Source of the DNA: Daphnia pulex
Taxonomy: Eukaryota > Arthropoda > Branchiopoda > Diplostraca > Daphniidae
Reading direction: 5' to 3'
Length of the DNA: 64,000 nucleotides
Assembly (NCBI RefSeq): GCF_021134715.1
Contig: NC_060024.1
Location: forward strand, 9,300,001 to 9,364,000
Shown here: piece after piece, positions 47,967-60,157 of the stretch
How positions within the stretch are numbered: position 1 is the first letter of the stretch
Layout: every line of letters starts with the position of its first letter
Position numbers and translations under genes: made by a program
Notes under the pieces: model-generated
What the model was told of the DNA's origin: nothing
The model's input: the letters and a program-made list of their open reading frames with translations, nothing else
The model's database searches: none

Positions 47967-50900
47967 ATGGAGTTACGTTGGCTGATTGAAGTATCCGTTA
48001 TGGGCTTTCTGCTTACGGTGGCCACCAGTCAGAAATATCCGCAGCCAAAGTCGACCAGTTATCCCAACGAACGCGTCCCGCCGGCAAATGGATACAATTA
48101 CGACCGACCCATTACGACGACAGGCGATGACTATCTTCCTGTTGCTGCCATCGAACCTGTCTACGGCACGAATTCTCCCGGAGGAAACTACAACCAATAC
48201 CCCAATCCGGCCGGAGGAAGTGATAATGAAAGCAAATACCCAGCCAAGGATTATCATGTCCCGTTGAGCTATTGCCCCGAAGTTGGCGGATTGGAATCGC
48301 ATTGCCGACCGGCCAAAGATTGCGCCGTGTGGTACAATATCGTCCGTACGATTCCCGGAACTTCTTGCACGCTAGAAAACGGACAAGGCGGCCAAGGAAT
48401 CTGCTGTCCCCACATGCCCTACAATGGTTCATAGCGGCGTCTCGTTTGTATGATTGATTCCAGATTGATTAATCAATTCTTCTTGCAGGTCGACATGGGG
48501 CGACGTTTAGTAAGCCGAGCTCGTGCCCGCAAGGCCTCCAGCCCGACCCTCATCCTGACCGAATCACCGAGATCTCGGTGAAGGAAGCCGTCAAATTGGG
48601 TAAACTGCAGATGGCGTCTATGATAGATACTGAGAAGCGTCTCGTCCGGAACAACATCCAAGTCAGACCCGGATCCCAGCGCCACACCCACAGTCGGATC
48701 TTCTTCCACTCGGCACCCGCAGCCGTTAGAATCAGCAACAGTTCACTCTACGCCGTTAACACGGCTCTGCATTTAGTAAAGAGGTGTGATTTTCAATGAT
48801 TCTTCTTCTGTTAACTGGAATTTGGCCAAATCATTTAATTGGATATTGGATTTTTATTAGATATCAAATCAAGCCGGAGCAGGTCGAGTGCGTTTTGAAC
48901 CATTTGGAACTGAAATACACGACCATAGCCGACACGTGTCCGATTTTCCCCGACTGCGATCTCAAGACATTCAATTCGCCGTTTCGAACGATTACGGGCA
49001 TTTGCAACAACATTCATCCACCTGGCCACGTCCCCTGGGGTGTGCCGAGAACCCAATACCAACGGGCTCTCGCCCCGAATTACGCCGACGGTATAAAATC
49101 ACGATAAAGTTTATTCATGTTTGATGATGTGTGATGTACTATTGATTCGACAGGTGTCTGGATGCCTCGACGAGCTACAAATGGTGGCCAACTTCCCCAG
49201 TAATATCAATTCATTCACTTTGATTGACGTCGGTTGCTCATTTCATGATTACATAATTTGCCATTTTTGCTTAGTCCCCGTTTGCTGTCAAACTTGTTGA
49301 TTCGCGACCTCGACGTCGCCAGCGACACGGACACCACTTTCGTCATGCAGTACGGCCAGTTTATCGATCGTAAGTGAATTAAAGTTGACTCATTCTTAAC
49401 ATTGTGACTGTCATTTGCCAATTTTTATTTCAGACGACATGCTGGAAACCATGGAATCTAAAACAGGTATTGTATTACTGGGCAATATATGGCGGAAACT
49501 GTTGCTCAGAGTCTAATAAATATTTGGTTGTTGATTTTTTGTTGAAGCCGACGGAGCGTCAGTGCCTTGTTGCACGGACGATGGTCAATTTCTTGACGAG
49601 GGCGACCTTAGTCACGGCAAGTGCATCCCCATCGAAATTCCCAAGGACGACCCGTTTTACTCCATGTTTCGCCAACGTTGCATGCAATTCGCCCGTTCCG
49701 CTCCCGCGTGTAGAACCGACGGACGCCTCGGACATGTTGAGCAGGTCAGTCGGTTTTATTTGAATTGTTTGTTTTTTCGGCCATTGGGCACGTTGTGAAA
49801 GTGATAAGCGATATATCAAGTGATTGTGCTTTTCACTTTTGATTGCAGATGAATCAAAATACTCACTATCTGGATCATTCTGGCCTTTACGGCTCCGACG
49901 ATCAACTGGCCGGTGAGCTGAGGACGTTCGAAAACGGCGCTCTCAAGGTGTTTGTCCGTCCTGGCAAAGGTTGCCACCACCACGACATGGACTTGCATCC
50001 ACCCGACAACGAAACGGATGTCGATTGCGCCTTGTCCAAGGCCATCACCGGAGTCAATCCGCCTCCTGAAATCAAATGCTTCAAAGCAGGTCTACCAAGA
50101 AATGATTTCTAGATAAATATTACCCAGATTTATTTCGGCATGTGGAATCACGCACTTTAATGTCATGCAGGCGACGACCGAATCAACGTCACTCCCTACA
50201 TGGTCGCCTCGCAAACTGTTTTCTTGCGGGAACACAACGGAGTTGCCGGATTGCTGGCGGAACTCAATCCGCACTGGGACGACGAGCGCCTCTACCAGGA
50301 AGCCAGACGCATTCTCATTGCCCAAATGCAGCACATCACCTACAACGAATATCTCCCAGTCCTCATCGGTCGGGAGAAGATGCAGGAGCTTAGCCTGTTG
50401 CCACTCCAAAAAGGATTCAGTCGCGATTACGACGAAAACGTCAATCCGTCCATTTTGAACGAATTCGCCGCTGCTGCCTTCCGTTTCGGCCACTCTCTCG
50501 TTCCCGGAAAACAAGAGTATACCTATTATACAACACCGTGAATCGCTTGATTGAACTAATCGATTATTCCCACAGCCTCATCAACCAGCGGAGAGTGAAA
50601 GAACGTGACATTTTGTTACGACAACATTTTTTCAAGACGACAGAGACGTACACGCCCGGCAATTTAGACAAGTTCCTCATCGCCTTGGCAACGATACCCA
50701 GCCAAAAAGTGGACACGTATTTCACCGAAGAGGTAAAAAGGCTGATGTTGATTGTTGTTCATCACCTTCGTGATTTCTGTATACCTAGTATAATCTCCAT
50801 TCTCGTCATAGATGACCAATCACTTGTTTGAAGAGGCTGGCAAGGGATTCGGTATGGATATAGTGTCGCTTAACATCCAACGCGGACGTGATCACGGTAT

Positions 50901-51676
50901 ATACGTCATTCTCATGAACCAATATGTGAATATGACTTGATTCATTTCATGGCTGATTATTAAAAAGGTTTACCTGGATACAATTCTTACCGCGAACTTT
51001 GCGGACTCCCCCGCGCCAGAGATTTCCACGACCTTCTCGACGTTATTCCTCCCAAGGTTCGTCATCATTTGGCTTATTAAATCGTTAAGCTCCATCTTTT
51101 TTTGTGGTCAACATGTCAAATTTGTCATTTTACAGATCGTCGAGAAATTCGAGTCCGTGTACGACACTGTGGATGATATAGATTTATTCATTGCTGGTGT
51201 GTCCGAGCGACCGGCCAAAGGCGCCATGGTAGGTCCCATCTTCCAGTGTATCATCGCCGACCAATTTTTGAGGTTGAAACGGGGTGATCGCTACTTTTAC
51301 GATCTCGGCGGACAGGCCGGCTCGTTCACCCAAGGTATTACAGGATAGAAACACAAATATTTGTAATTTTTTTTTAAATTCGATTATTCGTCAATTTAGA
51401 ACAACTGGACGAAATAAGGAAAATAAGTTACTCGCGCATCGTCTGTGACAACAGCTTCGTCCAGTTTATTCAACCGCTTTTCTTCAAAGCAGAATCAGAA
51501 CTGTACGTGACTATAAACTCTCACTAATCAATTGAAATCTATTTTTTTTAATCATCTGGTGGGTTTTCTTTAGGAATCCCATCGTGAGTTGCATGTCCTT
51601 TGACTCCATTCCTCGTATGAATCTTTTCCCGTGGAAGGAGAATGGAAGTGCTGACTGGCGACTGCAGAAATATTGA
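47967..51676 (+). CDS. Secreted animal haem peroxidase (peroxinectin/chorion peroxidase-like)
   Basis: Myeloperoxidase-superfamily enzyme that uses hydrogen peroxide; relatives act in cuticle or eggshell cross-linking, immunity or adhesion. Fifteen coding exons (47967-48426, 48489-48783, 48861-49090, 49154-49199, 49275-49369, 49434-49466, 49548-49744, 49849-50089, 50171-50516, 50576-50732, 50812-50896, 50968-51056, 51136-51334, 51400-51502, 51574-51676) give 892 residues. Signal peptide near 1-22. A six-Cys CLIP-like module lies in residues about 110-150 (ending GICCPHM). The peroxidase domain contains VPRTQYQRAL, the distal His376 in GQFIDHD, LDHSGLYGS, the catalytic Arg in FLREHNG, NPHWDDERLYQEARRI, the proximal His640 in FRFGHSLV and RGRDHG. 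No frame breaks. An AATAAA signal lies at 51752-51757. Confidence 0.94.
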
Positions 51677-53100
51677 AACTAGACTTTATTAACTACTACT
51701 TATTTATTACTTTTATTAATTTAGCCTACTTTATTGATCCGTCAAATGATCAATAAAATCAAAAATTCTTCATTTTTTTATGGTTTTTTGGAAATATGAA
51801 ATATTTTGATTCTTCACTTCATCGCTTTATCACTGGTAAAACAGGAAATATTTCGCGGTGAAATTGTGGGATGTTTCATGCTTATTTACAGTTTAACAGA
51901 GTTCTGGAATCGTGTAAAATCTTGTGTTTATTAACGAAAGAAAAACTCGCCGTAGTATTATCAGAGTTATAGAATTCCACCCCCTTTCCCCCAAGAAAAA
52001 GAGTGTGGAGAAGTAATTAAAATTTGAATCCATTTATAAATGTTAGTCTCAAGAAAAATGGAATTCGTAGTAGTGCGACTACATACTACCTCAACTACTA
52101 TAACATCAACGACATGCTTTTGCTCTATTCCCTGTTGTCGTTACACGCATCTATGGGGTACCGCCGTGACATAATCAGACATCCTTTAGTCATCGGAACC
52201 ATTTGCCGATAAAACTTCGATTTTAATATCACTCTGAAGCGCCTTTACACTCATGGAGGCTAACACAAAATAAACAATAATTAACACAGGTAACAAGGTA
52301 AGTAGAATGACAGTTATAGCTTAAATTAGATGCCTCTTGTCTTATTGATTGGATTTGTCGCAATCACTTTATTTGTTATAGCTAATGGCCGATTGCGTAG
52401 AAATACTACTTATTTCAGTCAATGAATAAGAATAACACTAAAAGATGGCGTTTAGACATCCCATGTAGGATTTTCTATCTCAAATGTTCTTCCGCTTCTT
52501 CGTATCTTAACTCTTGAGATTGCCTTCTGCTTTGTCATCAAATTACCGTTCACTCGTATTTCGGGTCAACTTAATGCGAGCCGCTTGTGGCCTACTGCCT
52601 ACTGCGCAGTCAATGAAGTATTAAATAGCGTGTACTCAGTTTCAACTCAGGTCACTAGGTCAGTTCTCATTCTAATTTTCCGTTTTCTTTATTCAAATAA
52701 ATTATCTTTATCAACTCTGAACTCATTCCAATTCCAACAAGCCATAGAATTTGGCGAAGAACAAACACTTTATTAATTTAGCCTATATATTCATTACCAT
52801 ACGTTGGCAACGTTGGTGACGTAACGAAATTCAAATATTTGAATCGCCGTCTGTCGCCGTTGAAAATAACATCTAATTTGTTATTTGAGACGTTTGTTGT
52901 GCATTAATACTGTTTTTTATAAAATAATTTTTTAGTTCAACAAGATTAAAATAGAAAAATGTTGTAATCAATTCGTTTTCAAGTTCTTTTAGCAATATCT
53001 TAGTTTTCGTAGGTATTGTTGGCAACCTTGGTTTCGAGCCCTAGCATCCTGTTTGGACTTCGTGGTTCCATAGTGCCAACTGCCAAGTGCAAGTGCCCAA
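51677..53100. other. Spacer between peroxidase and hAT element
   Basis: Contains the peroxidase polyadenylation signal (51752-51757). Otherwise A/T-rich with only short chance frames. Nothing else recognised. Confidence 0.5.
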
Positions 53101-53108
53101 GTCTGAAG
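53101..53108. repeat. 8-bp target-site duplication, left
   Basis: GTCTGAAG; identical to 54358-54365. Confidence 0.92.
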
Positions 53109-53481
53109 TAGGACTGTGGCCCGGAGCTTATTGGGCGGGTTTTTTTTTAATGGGTTGCCTAGATGGGTTTTTCTTCAAACACGGGTTGGAGCGGGTTGGG
53201 CCAACAGAGTAAATGGGTTCGGCCCGGGCCAACCCATGGGTCAAAAAATATTAACAGGATGGGTCACGGCCCGGGTTTTTAACGGGTCAATCATACTTTT
53301 TCATCATCTTTTCAGTCTGTTTATCAATAAATGGCAAAATTTCCTAACGTATAAAAATTGAATTTTTATTCTGTTTTAAATGAACAAAAAAAAAATTAAT
53401 ACATGAGAATTGATGTAAACAAACATTCATCAATGAAACGAAAAGAAACTTGGAAGTAAGTGTTGGAAGTAAAAATCCGAA

Positions 53482-53766
53482 TTAACTGTAGTTATCGAAC
53501 AAATACAAAAAATTGTTTTTAAAAATCTTCTTCTTCTTCGTTTTCCCAAAGTTGAAAAGTAAGGTATCAAAGTTTTCTTCCAATAAATCGTAGACTTCTT
53601 TTACCCCCACTAATCCTGCTTTGTACCATGAACGTAGACAGATTAGGGCTTCAACGGTCTCAGGCTTCAAGCTCATTCTCGAAATGCCAAAAATATCCTT
53701 GCCAACAGTAAAGGCCCTCTCGCTAGCTGCGCTTGTCGCTGGAATGCTGAGGAGATCTCTAGCCAT
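53482..53766 (-). pseudogene. hAT transposase C-terminal dimerisation fragment
   Basis: Reads MARDLLSIPATSAASERAFT at the start and contains MSLKPETVEALICLRSW, the typical hAT C-terminal dimerisation motif (Dimer_Tnp_hAT). No BED finger and no catalytic Asp region precede it. A remnant of the full transposase. Confidence 0.88.
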
Positions 53767-53790
53767 TAAAACAGCAAATTAAAAGATAGA

Positions 53791-54015
53791 CTAATTGCTA
53801 CCTTTCAATGGAGCTGAACTTGACTGATTGGTTATTTCTGTGCTTGTTGCAGGAAGTGCATCTGCATCATCCATCTCATTCTCATCATCACTTTCAATGC
53901 CAATGTTAATTGGTAAACTTCTCTTTTTCCCAGCAGAATTGCTCGATTTAGACAAACTTTGAGGTTTACGCGATAACTGCTCGCCATTATTAGAAGTAGA
54001 TTTACGTTTAGACAT
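53791..54015 (-). pseudogene. Probable N-terminal fragment of the hAT transposase
   Basis: 74 codons from an ATG at 54015, beginning MSKRKSTSNNGEQ, with an acidic patch (ESDDENEMDDAD). Composition suits the leader of a transposase. The fragment then stops, and no splice to the downstream piece in frame was found. Confidence 0.5.
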
Positions 54016-54357
54016 ACTGCTTTCACCACTTCATGTGTTCTGCCTTTTGAAGCTCTAGCGCGTGTCAGCGTCTACTTAAAACGTGATGACTGAACATCGA
54101 ATGTCTGCAACTCTGCATCTGCAATGCATGGATTTAAGCTATCCTATCCCTCCAGATCTTTCTGGCACTTTCTAGCTGTGAGATTCTTTATTTGACCAAT
54201 AGATGGCGCCACATCTCGGGTTGACCCGCGGACCCGGCGGTTCGACCCATCACCCGCCCCGTTAAAAAAATGCCTCGATGGGTTGAGTCGGGTTGGGTCT
54301 TTTTTTCCTTTAGCCCGAACTTTGGCCCGGGCTTTCATGGCCCGGGCCACAGCCCTA

Positions 54358-54365
54358 GTCTGAAG
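54358..54365. repeat. 8-bp target-site duplication, right
   Basis: GTCTGAAG; identical to 53101-53108. Confidence 0.92.
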
Positions 54366-54544
54366 TCTCTCAGCATTCGCTCACGTGTGTTGGTCTGTGC
54401 TGGTTGTGCTGGTCAACAGTAAGCCCTTTCAAGACTCATTCGCCCACGTGTGCGCACCGTCGTTATATTCGTTGATCCCCAGACCAACTATCCACCAGAT
54501 TCAAATATTTTACATAATTTATATGATATTTGGTGGATTTAGAA

Positions 54545-57526
54545 ATGTTCTATGATATTGATATTCTCAATCGTCGTGGTGGGAAGTTTGGTATAATTTG
54601 GCTCGCTGCTAACAAAAAATTGAGACTTAAAGGAAAGGGCTCGAAGAATGACTTGCGACTCTTGCTCCAAGTGCGAGTGGACCGGATTTGGTAGGAAGAA
54701 AGTTTCAGATTAAAACTTTTTTTTCAGTCTTGACTTGAATTCATTCCCTGTTTGCAGTCAAGAAATTGTTCAATATGTAAGAACGATAAATCCAGGAACT
54801 GAAGGATCAAGCCCAAGGTTTTCCCTCTACCTCTCCGCTATGCTGACTCATGGTGCCATTATTGCTCATCACAAACAAGTGTCCCATACTCTTGGTAAGC
54901 TTATTAACTTAAAAACTTGCAGTAATGATACATGTTACATTCTCTTGTTATTATTCCTCAGCTAATGTCAGGCTGACTTTTCAGCAAAGAGTGACAGAGA
55001 AGAAACTAAAAGAGTCCAATATCAGCTGTGATGTGTAAGTTGAACAGCATTTCAAGCAATTATTCATGTGTTTAATTCATTGTACGTAATTTTTCATCTA
55101 ATCTAGACTAGACTTGTCTGATGCTGTGATTGGAGCTGGGAAATACTTGTTGAGCGATGGTTGTAGTTTGGAGGATAGTGAGTTTGGGCGCTTGGTTGCT
55201 GTGGTTGATGCTCTCAAGATCCCGTCTATTTATCCTATTGCCAATGAAACTCGACAAGGTAGGCTGTTATATTGTTTTACAAATTCTTGATTTTATGTGT
55301 TGATTAATATATTTTATTATGAAGCCACACTTTGTGAAGTACAACTGAATTGCCCGGCATCTCCAGGTGAAATTGAAAGATTGTTTGCTGAAATGGAAGT
55401 ACCCTCTGGGTTTCATGAATTTAATATGAACAGTTCTGGAATCTATGTATCACCAAGTGCAATCACTTTGAAAGAAACAGATGAACCCCTCTTTACTATT
55501 GCAGATTTGCCACCGGTATTTGATTTTTACCTCAAGCTGTCTATGTGCATTATGGTTTCTAATTCTATTTGTCTTTCTGTGTTCATGTCATGATTAGATT
55601 GATGAAAGTTTTATTGGCGATGACAAGTTTGGGAGTGCATTTGGTACTTTAGAAGTGCTATCCTCATGGAACGAAAGCAATGTTGAGGAAATACCAGTTC
55701 CAGGTATGAGAACTTTCTCATTATTAAATATGTGTTTGCCTTTTTTATGAAGATGTTGCTTTTCAAACAGGGCCGTCTAATCTAAGACGTAGTAATTCAA
55801 AGCGAGTAATCCACGATGATAGTAATGCAGCTCAAGATGTTCCAATCAAGCAAAGCCGCACTGAGCCAGCCGGGTATTGTTAACAACTTTCTCGTTTCGT
55901 GTATTGCCGCATTTGAAATAACCATTTATTTTATGTTCCATAGAGAAGAGGCTCCTACCACAATCACGGCCATGCAATCTCCTGATGTATGTAACTGTTA
56001 TTGTATTTATCTGTGAAGTATGAAATAATCATGAACCACATAATTTAGATGGTATTGGAATCGCTTGACGTATTACCTGTACAACCCGGTGGAGGAGGAC
56101 GTCGTCGACGGCGTCGATTGATTATTGATAAGGAAATTATCATCCCTGCTGAATTGTTCAGAGCTCAACTGTACGATTGTAAAGATTTGTTGCGGGTTAG
56201 TACTTATTATGATGGACGTTTTCGTTTAAATGTTTAAAAATGTATATTTTTGTTTCTTTAGATGCCCAATGAAGATGTGGTAAGGACTGAATATGCAGAG
56301 TGTACCGTTCACCACATATTCCGCCGTCCGTCAGTCGAAACACATCAAAATCCTTTGATTAGAGAGCTGATAACTAGGAACTTGGTGACTGTCGAAGAAG
56401 ACCAAACTGAGAATAGCGTAAATATCGTCAATCTGCCTTTTTCGATTTAAGATTTTTCAAATTTTTTTCATTGATTGATTGTATTTATCAATTAGGATAT
56501 GTTTAATGTAAACAACTACCTGGAGTCTTCCCAAATGAAAGTCAATGAGCCCAACCACCAAGAGGATGGCCCAATGATAATCGCTGAGCCCAACCCCCCA
56601 GAGGATGCCCCAATGATAGTCGTTGAGCCCAACGACCCAGAGGATGGCCCAATGATAGTCGTTGAGCCCAACCACGAGGCTGCTCTGGCAATTGTTTTCG
56701 ATGAGCCCGAGAGAGCTCGTAACCTGCAACCCAATGAAATTTCAATTGCACGTTCTGCAAACTTAAGCAACTTAACAGTCAGGTAACTGTTTTAACAATT
56801 GATATTTTTTATTTTGGTCTTTACTGAGCCGACAAAATAAATTTCTGTAGTAATGTTTCGGGATATGCATCCCCACGTCAAGCAGAAAAACATCTTCCTA
56901 ATATGCAATCTATCAAGGAGGTGGCATCCGAATCGACTGCATCAACTCAACATACTGGGTAAAAATCGTGCGATTACAGTTCATTATATTTAGCGAAGCT
57001 CCAAACCAAACTCATTTTTACTTAAGGTTGTCGATCTGATTTTCAAATTGCAAATTTTTCTAGAAACGTCGGTGATTTACCACCAGTCGGAGTGTCTGCC
57101 CGTGGAAATTTTGGAGCTTGCTCCCCTGTCAACAATCAACCTTCTCTTTCGACATCTCAGCGAAATGACACATTCTCAGAAGTTAAAGTTCCTGAACCCC
57201 AGGCTTTATTGGACACGATTGATGAAATGGTATTTAATCCTGATTAACGCTATACCATAAGAAATGTTGACGAAATTTTTTTGTAGAGCGATCAAGTATC
57301 ACGCCTTACTTTTCGTCAACTTGTTCCTCCGACAAAGTACAGCAAACTGGAAGCGGCTAAGATTTTCCAAACTTTGCTTGGTAATTGGAAAAATTTGATG
57401 TTTTGTGGGCTTAATGAATTAATCTACGTTGAATGTATCTTAGGATTGGCAAAGGATCGTATAATCTCCATGAGTCAGGACAAAAACAAGCCATTTTCGG
57501 ACATTTTCATTACATTGGATCGCTAG
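54545..57526 (+). CDS. Rec8: Meiotic cohesin kleisin REC8
   Basis: REC8 replaces RAD21 in meiotic cohesin, joining SMC1 and SMC3 and holding sister chromatids until separase cuts it. Fifteen exons (54545-54690, 54758-54894, 54962-55034, 55107-55258, 55325-55515, 55598-55703, 55771-55873, 55944-55986, 56049-56195, 56262-56417, 56496-56782, 56851-56958, 57064-57229, 57287-57380, 57444-57526) give 663 residues. Residues 1 to about 115 are the SMC3-binding N-terminal domain: MFYDIDILNRRGGKFGIIWL, then PRFSLYLSAMLTHG, which fits REC8 better than RAD21. A basic RRRRRLIIDKE block near residue 330 matches the REC8 middle. Residues about 605-663 are the winged-helix C-terminus (LEAAKIFQTLLGLA). ExxR sites (EIER, EFGR) could serve separase. 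The frame is complete, with no frameshift. Daphnia pulex is reported to carry three Rec8 loci; which one this is cannot be told. Confidence 0.92.
56547..56675 (+). repeat. 39-bp tandem repeat inside Rec8 exon 11
   Basis: Three full 13-residue units starting EPN at 56547, 56586 and 56625, followed by a partial fourth at 56664. Consensus EPNxPEDGPMIVV. Acidic, in the poorly conserved middle of REC8. Confidence 0.9.
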
Positions 57527-57943
57527 GACCATAGCGATAACGGCTATCTTAATGTTTTTAACAAAAGTTTTCCCCTTATTTCTTGTTGACGTCAAGTCGA
57601 TCGTTTTAAAACCCCATTTTATTTTTCTGAACAGTTTTATTTCTAAGAGATGTAGTGTGTACAATCGTAAAAGAAGAAACAGATTTTTTTTTATCGCAAG
57701 TTTTTTTTATAGAAGGAACTAATTCTATTAAATAGCAAAACATTTCTGGATTCTTAAATAGATATTTTCTGATACAAATAACTTTTGAAGTGTTATCAGA
57801 TTCATGTTTTTATGAAAGTTGTTCAGCAATACAAATGTCTTCAGGCACAAACTGTGTCACCATGGAATATTTTGATTTGACTTTCTTTTACTTCAGTATT
57901 AGAGGAAAGGTTTTAAACTTCTCGTTTAATCGCTGTTGCCTGG
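57527..57943. other. Spacer after Rec8
   Basis: A/T-rich, no long frame. No canonical AATAAA was found close to the Rec8 stop. The right end leads into the small gene at 57944. Confidence 0.4.
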
Positions 57944-59491
57944 ATGCTAGAACGTCTGGAATCACAAACAGATGCCATAGACAAGGCACATAACAGAATG
58001 TCAAGAGCTCTTCCTTCTTCTCGTTGTCTTACGTCCATTATCACCTTGGGGATTTCGTCTGTTGTTTTGTGTGGTGATGCAGTGGTGGCTTTTTTGGTGA
58101 AGACGAGATATAAATTTGGAGGGGAGAATATTACGTGAGTATCAAATATATTTGCCGTTGTTTGTTGGATCTTTCAATTAAGTGTTAACTGATAACGAGC
58201 TAGAGCGGACATTGCTTTTAAGTTTTATGTTTCTTTTAAACGTTTCTCCTTTCGGACGCTAGACAGCATAGCCTTTGATCATTTTCCACTGTAAGAAGCA
58301 TCAGTTTAGTTACGTTTACTTTGCACATCTCTGAAGAAATTTCTCGCTTCCACTATAACGAAATTTTGGGTGATAACTGCCAGTTTCTGTTTCAGCAAAA
58401 AAGCACACTTGTTAGATTTTTAATAATGTGATTTTTTTTCTACTTCCGGTTTTCTCATTTCTGTCAATAGTTTAATAAAAATTCATCTGACGCACAAAAG
58501 AACCACATATTCGTGATCCTCGTCTAATTTGTGGTAAAGTTCATGTTTTTTTTTGTACGTACGCGTACTTCCGGTTTCGAAAATTATCCTGAACTATAGT
58601 TCAGGAAAAATCTCGATTTTGACCAAATTCTTGATTTCGTTTAAACTACACCTAATCGACCCCAAATTTCACGTAGATCACGCATTTTTGGTTTATTTTG
58701 TCGACAGCTCAATAGTTGAGGAGCTATCGCTTACTTCCGGTATACTTCCGGAAAATTTGCATAAAACTAACAAGTGAGCTTTGTTCTCTGTAGAATTCTA
58801 AAGATTCCATGCTAATTTAAGGAAAGAGAAATGGTCTTTTTGATTACTTTTATGACTTGTGACTATCTAAGGCCAGTCCTTTAGATATTGAGTTTTGAAC
58901 GTGTCAAATAGATGGCGTGAAAAAATGTTGTATGTTGTGTCACAACATATCGTGGTCAAAAGTTCAGCTACAGCTATCTTCTTCGAAAATTACCAATGAA
59001 TTCGTTGGTAAATTGACTAGATTTCCTGTGCAATTTGTTTGGCATGTGTTCTTTACCGAATATGTGTCTAATAACATCATTATTTCTACTTGATTTCCAG
59101 GAAAAAAAGTGAAAGGTGCATAAAGCCAGTACTGTCAACTATTGTGTTAAAAATCCTGGACAGAATATGTCATCCAAATGACAGAGTGGTAACAACCAAT
59201 ACTAGCTTTAGTAAAGTATTGCTGGAACATAGTCTTCTCATCTTTTATTAGGATTCATCACTATTATCGGCTGAATCCTTCTATGGGACTTGCCAGATCA
59301 CCAACCCAAGCATGGACCAATTTCTCATGCCATCTTCTAGAGAACCTTTCATAACCGATTGGTGGTTTAGTGTGTAAGTTTACTTGTCATGTCACTGAAC
59401 TTATTTTGTTGCAGTCTTATATGTATTTAAAGTATTGTTCTGCACTTAAGTCTATCTAATGTTTAAGTTTAATTATTCTTTTAGATCATAG
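57944..59491 (+). CDS. Unrecognised small spliced gene with one membrane segment
   Basis: Four exons (57944-58134, 59101-59188, 59252-59373, 59485-59491) with donors GTGAGT, GTAACA and GTAAGT and acceptors TTCCAG, TTTATTAG and CTTTTAG join in frame to 135 residues. Residues 1-20 (MLERLESQTDAIDKAHNRMS) look like a short amphipathic helix. A hydrophobic segment follows (TSIITLGISSVVLC and on to about residue 52). The rest is polar, with FYGTCQITNPSMDQF near the end. An upstream in-frame stop (57914-57916) supports the ATG. A helix plus membrane anchor recalls a SNARE tail, but the order and length do not fit a known family. Consistent phases across three introns argue for a real gene. Confidence 0.4.
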
Positions 59492-60157
59492 ACATCAAGC
59501 ACATTGATGCCACAAATTATAGACAAGGTTACTTTATTTTTTATTTACAGGTTTTAGGTTTCTAATGTAGCATGATAGACTTTATGAGAAGTCATGTTGT
59601 TTGAAGAAAAAGGACTATACAGTCGACAAGGTTCTTTGCTAACCCGTTGGCTGCTACCCTTGAATCTCCCTGTTTACTTCCTTACACGGGTCCTCTTGAT
59701 TTGAGGTACTGCTTTCTGTTGCTACAACCTTGTTTGAATATTATCCAAATAAATGTTCATTCTGCTTACAGGGTAATCCTTCGCTACTGATCACACCCAC
59801 TGGTGAAAACCGACGAGAGAATGCTGTAATCCAAGACTGATACATTGTGTAGTTGTTAGATAAATGACAAGTGCATATCTGGGCTCCCTTCTTTTCTGTG
59901 GCCCCGTTTCTCTAACTAACCACTAACCAACGCCCGCCGGTGGTCACTCACCCGCTGTGAAACCAGGAGGAGGGGAGGGCTCTGGTCGAACGGGGACTTG
60001 GAAGGCGCATGATCCGAGGAAAACTTTTGGAGGGTCATGAGTCTAACCCGGAAGCCTAGTATGACTACATCTCCCCAGTAAAACTGGCCTCGTACTTCTC
60101 TCTTCTTCTCGGTCCAGATACTATCTCTGGGGGCCGTAGACAAATCCTATAACTGCA
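59492..60157. other. Spacer
   Basis: No gene recognised. The minus-strand frame 59916-60143 is not like any family known to me. The right end abuts the inverted repeat. Confidence 0.4.

Larger units (their letters stand above)
53109..54357 (-). mobile_element. Non-autonomous hAT transposon (internally deleted)
   Basis: 1249 bp flanked by an exact 8-bp duplication GTCTGAAG (53101-53108 and 54358-54365), the hallmark length for hAT. The ends are inverted repeats of 16 bp with one mismatch, TAGGACTGTGGCCCGG at left and TAGGGCTGTGGCCCGG on the opposite strand at right. Further imperfect GGCCCGGG and GGGTTGGG motifs continue inside both ends. Two transposase pieces remain on the minus strand; the catalytic core is missing, so movement would need a transposase from elsewhere. 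It ends about 180 bp upstream of Rec8. Confidence 0.9.

Noticed and set aside
53116-53361. Gly/Trp-rich plus-strand frame at the left end of the hAT element
   Set aside because: Produced by the repeated GGGTTGGGCC subterminal motifs of the transposon.
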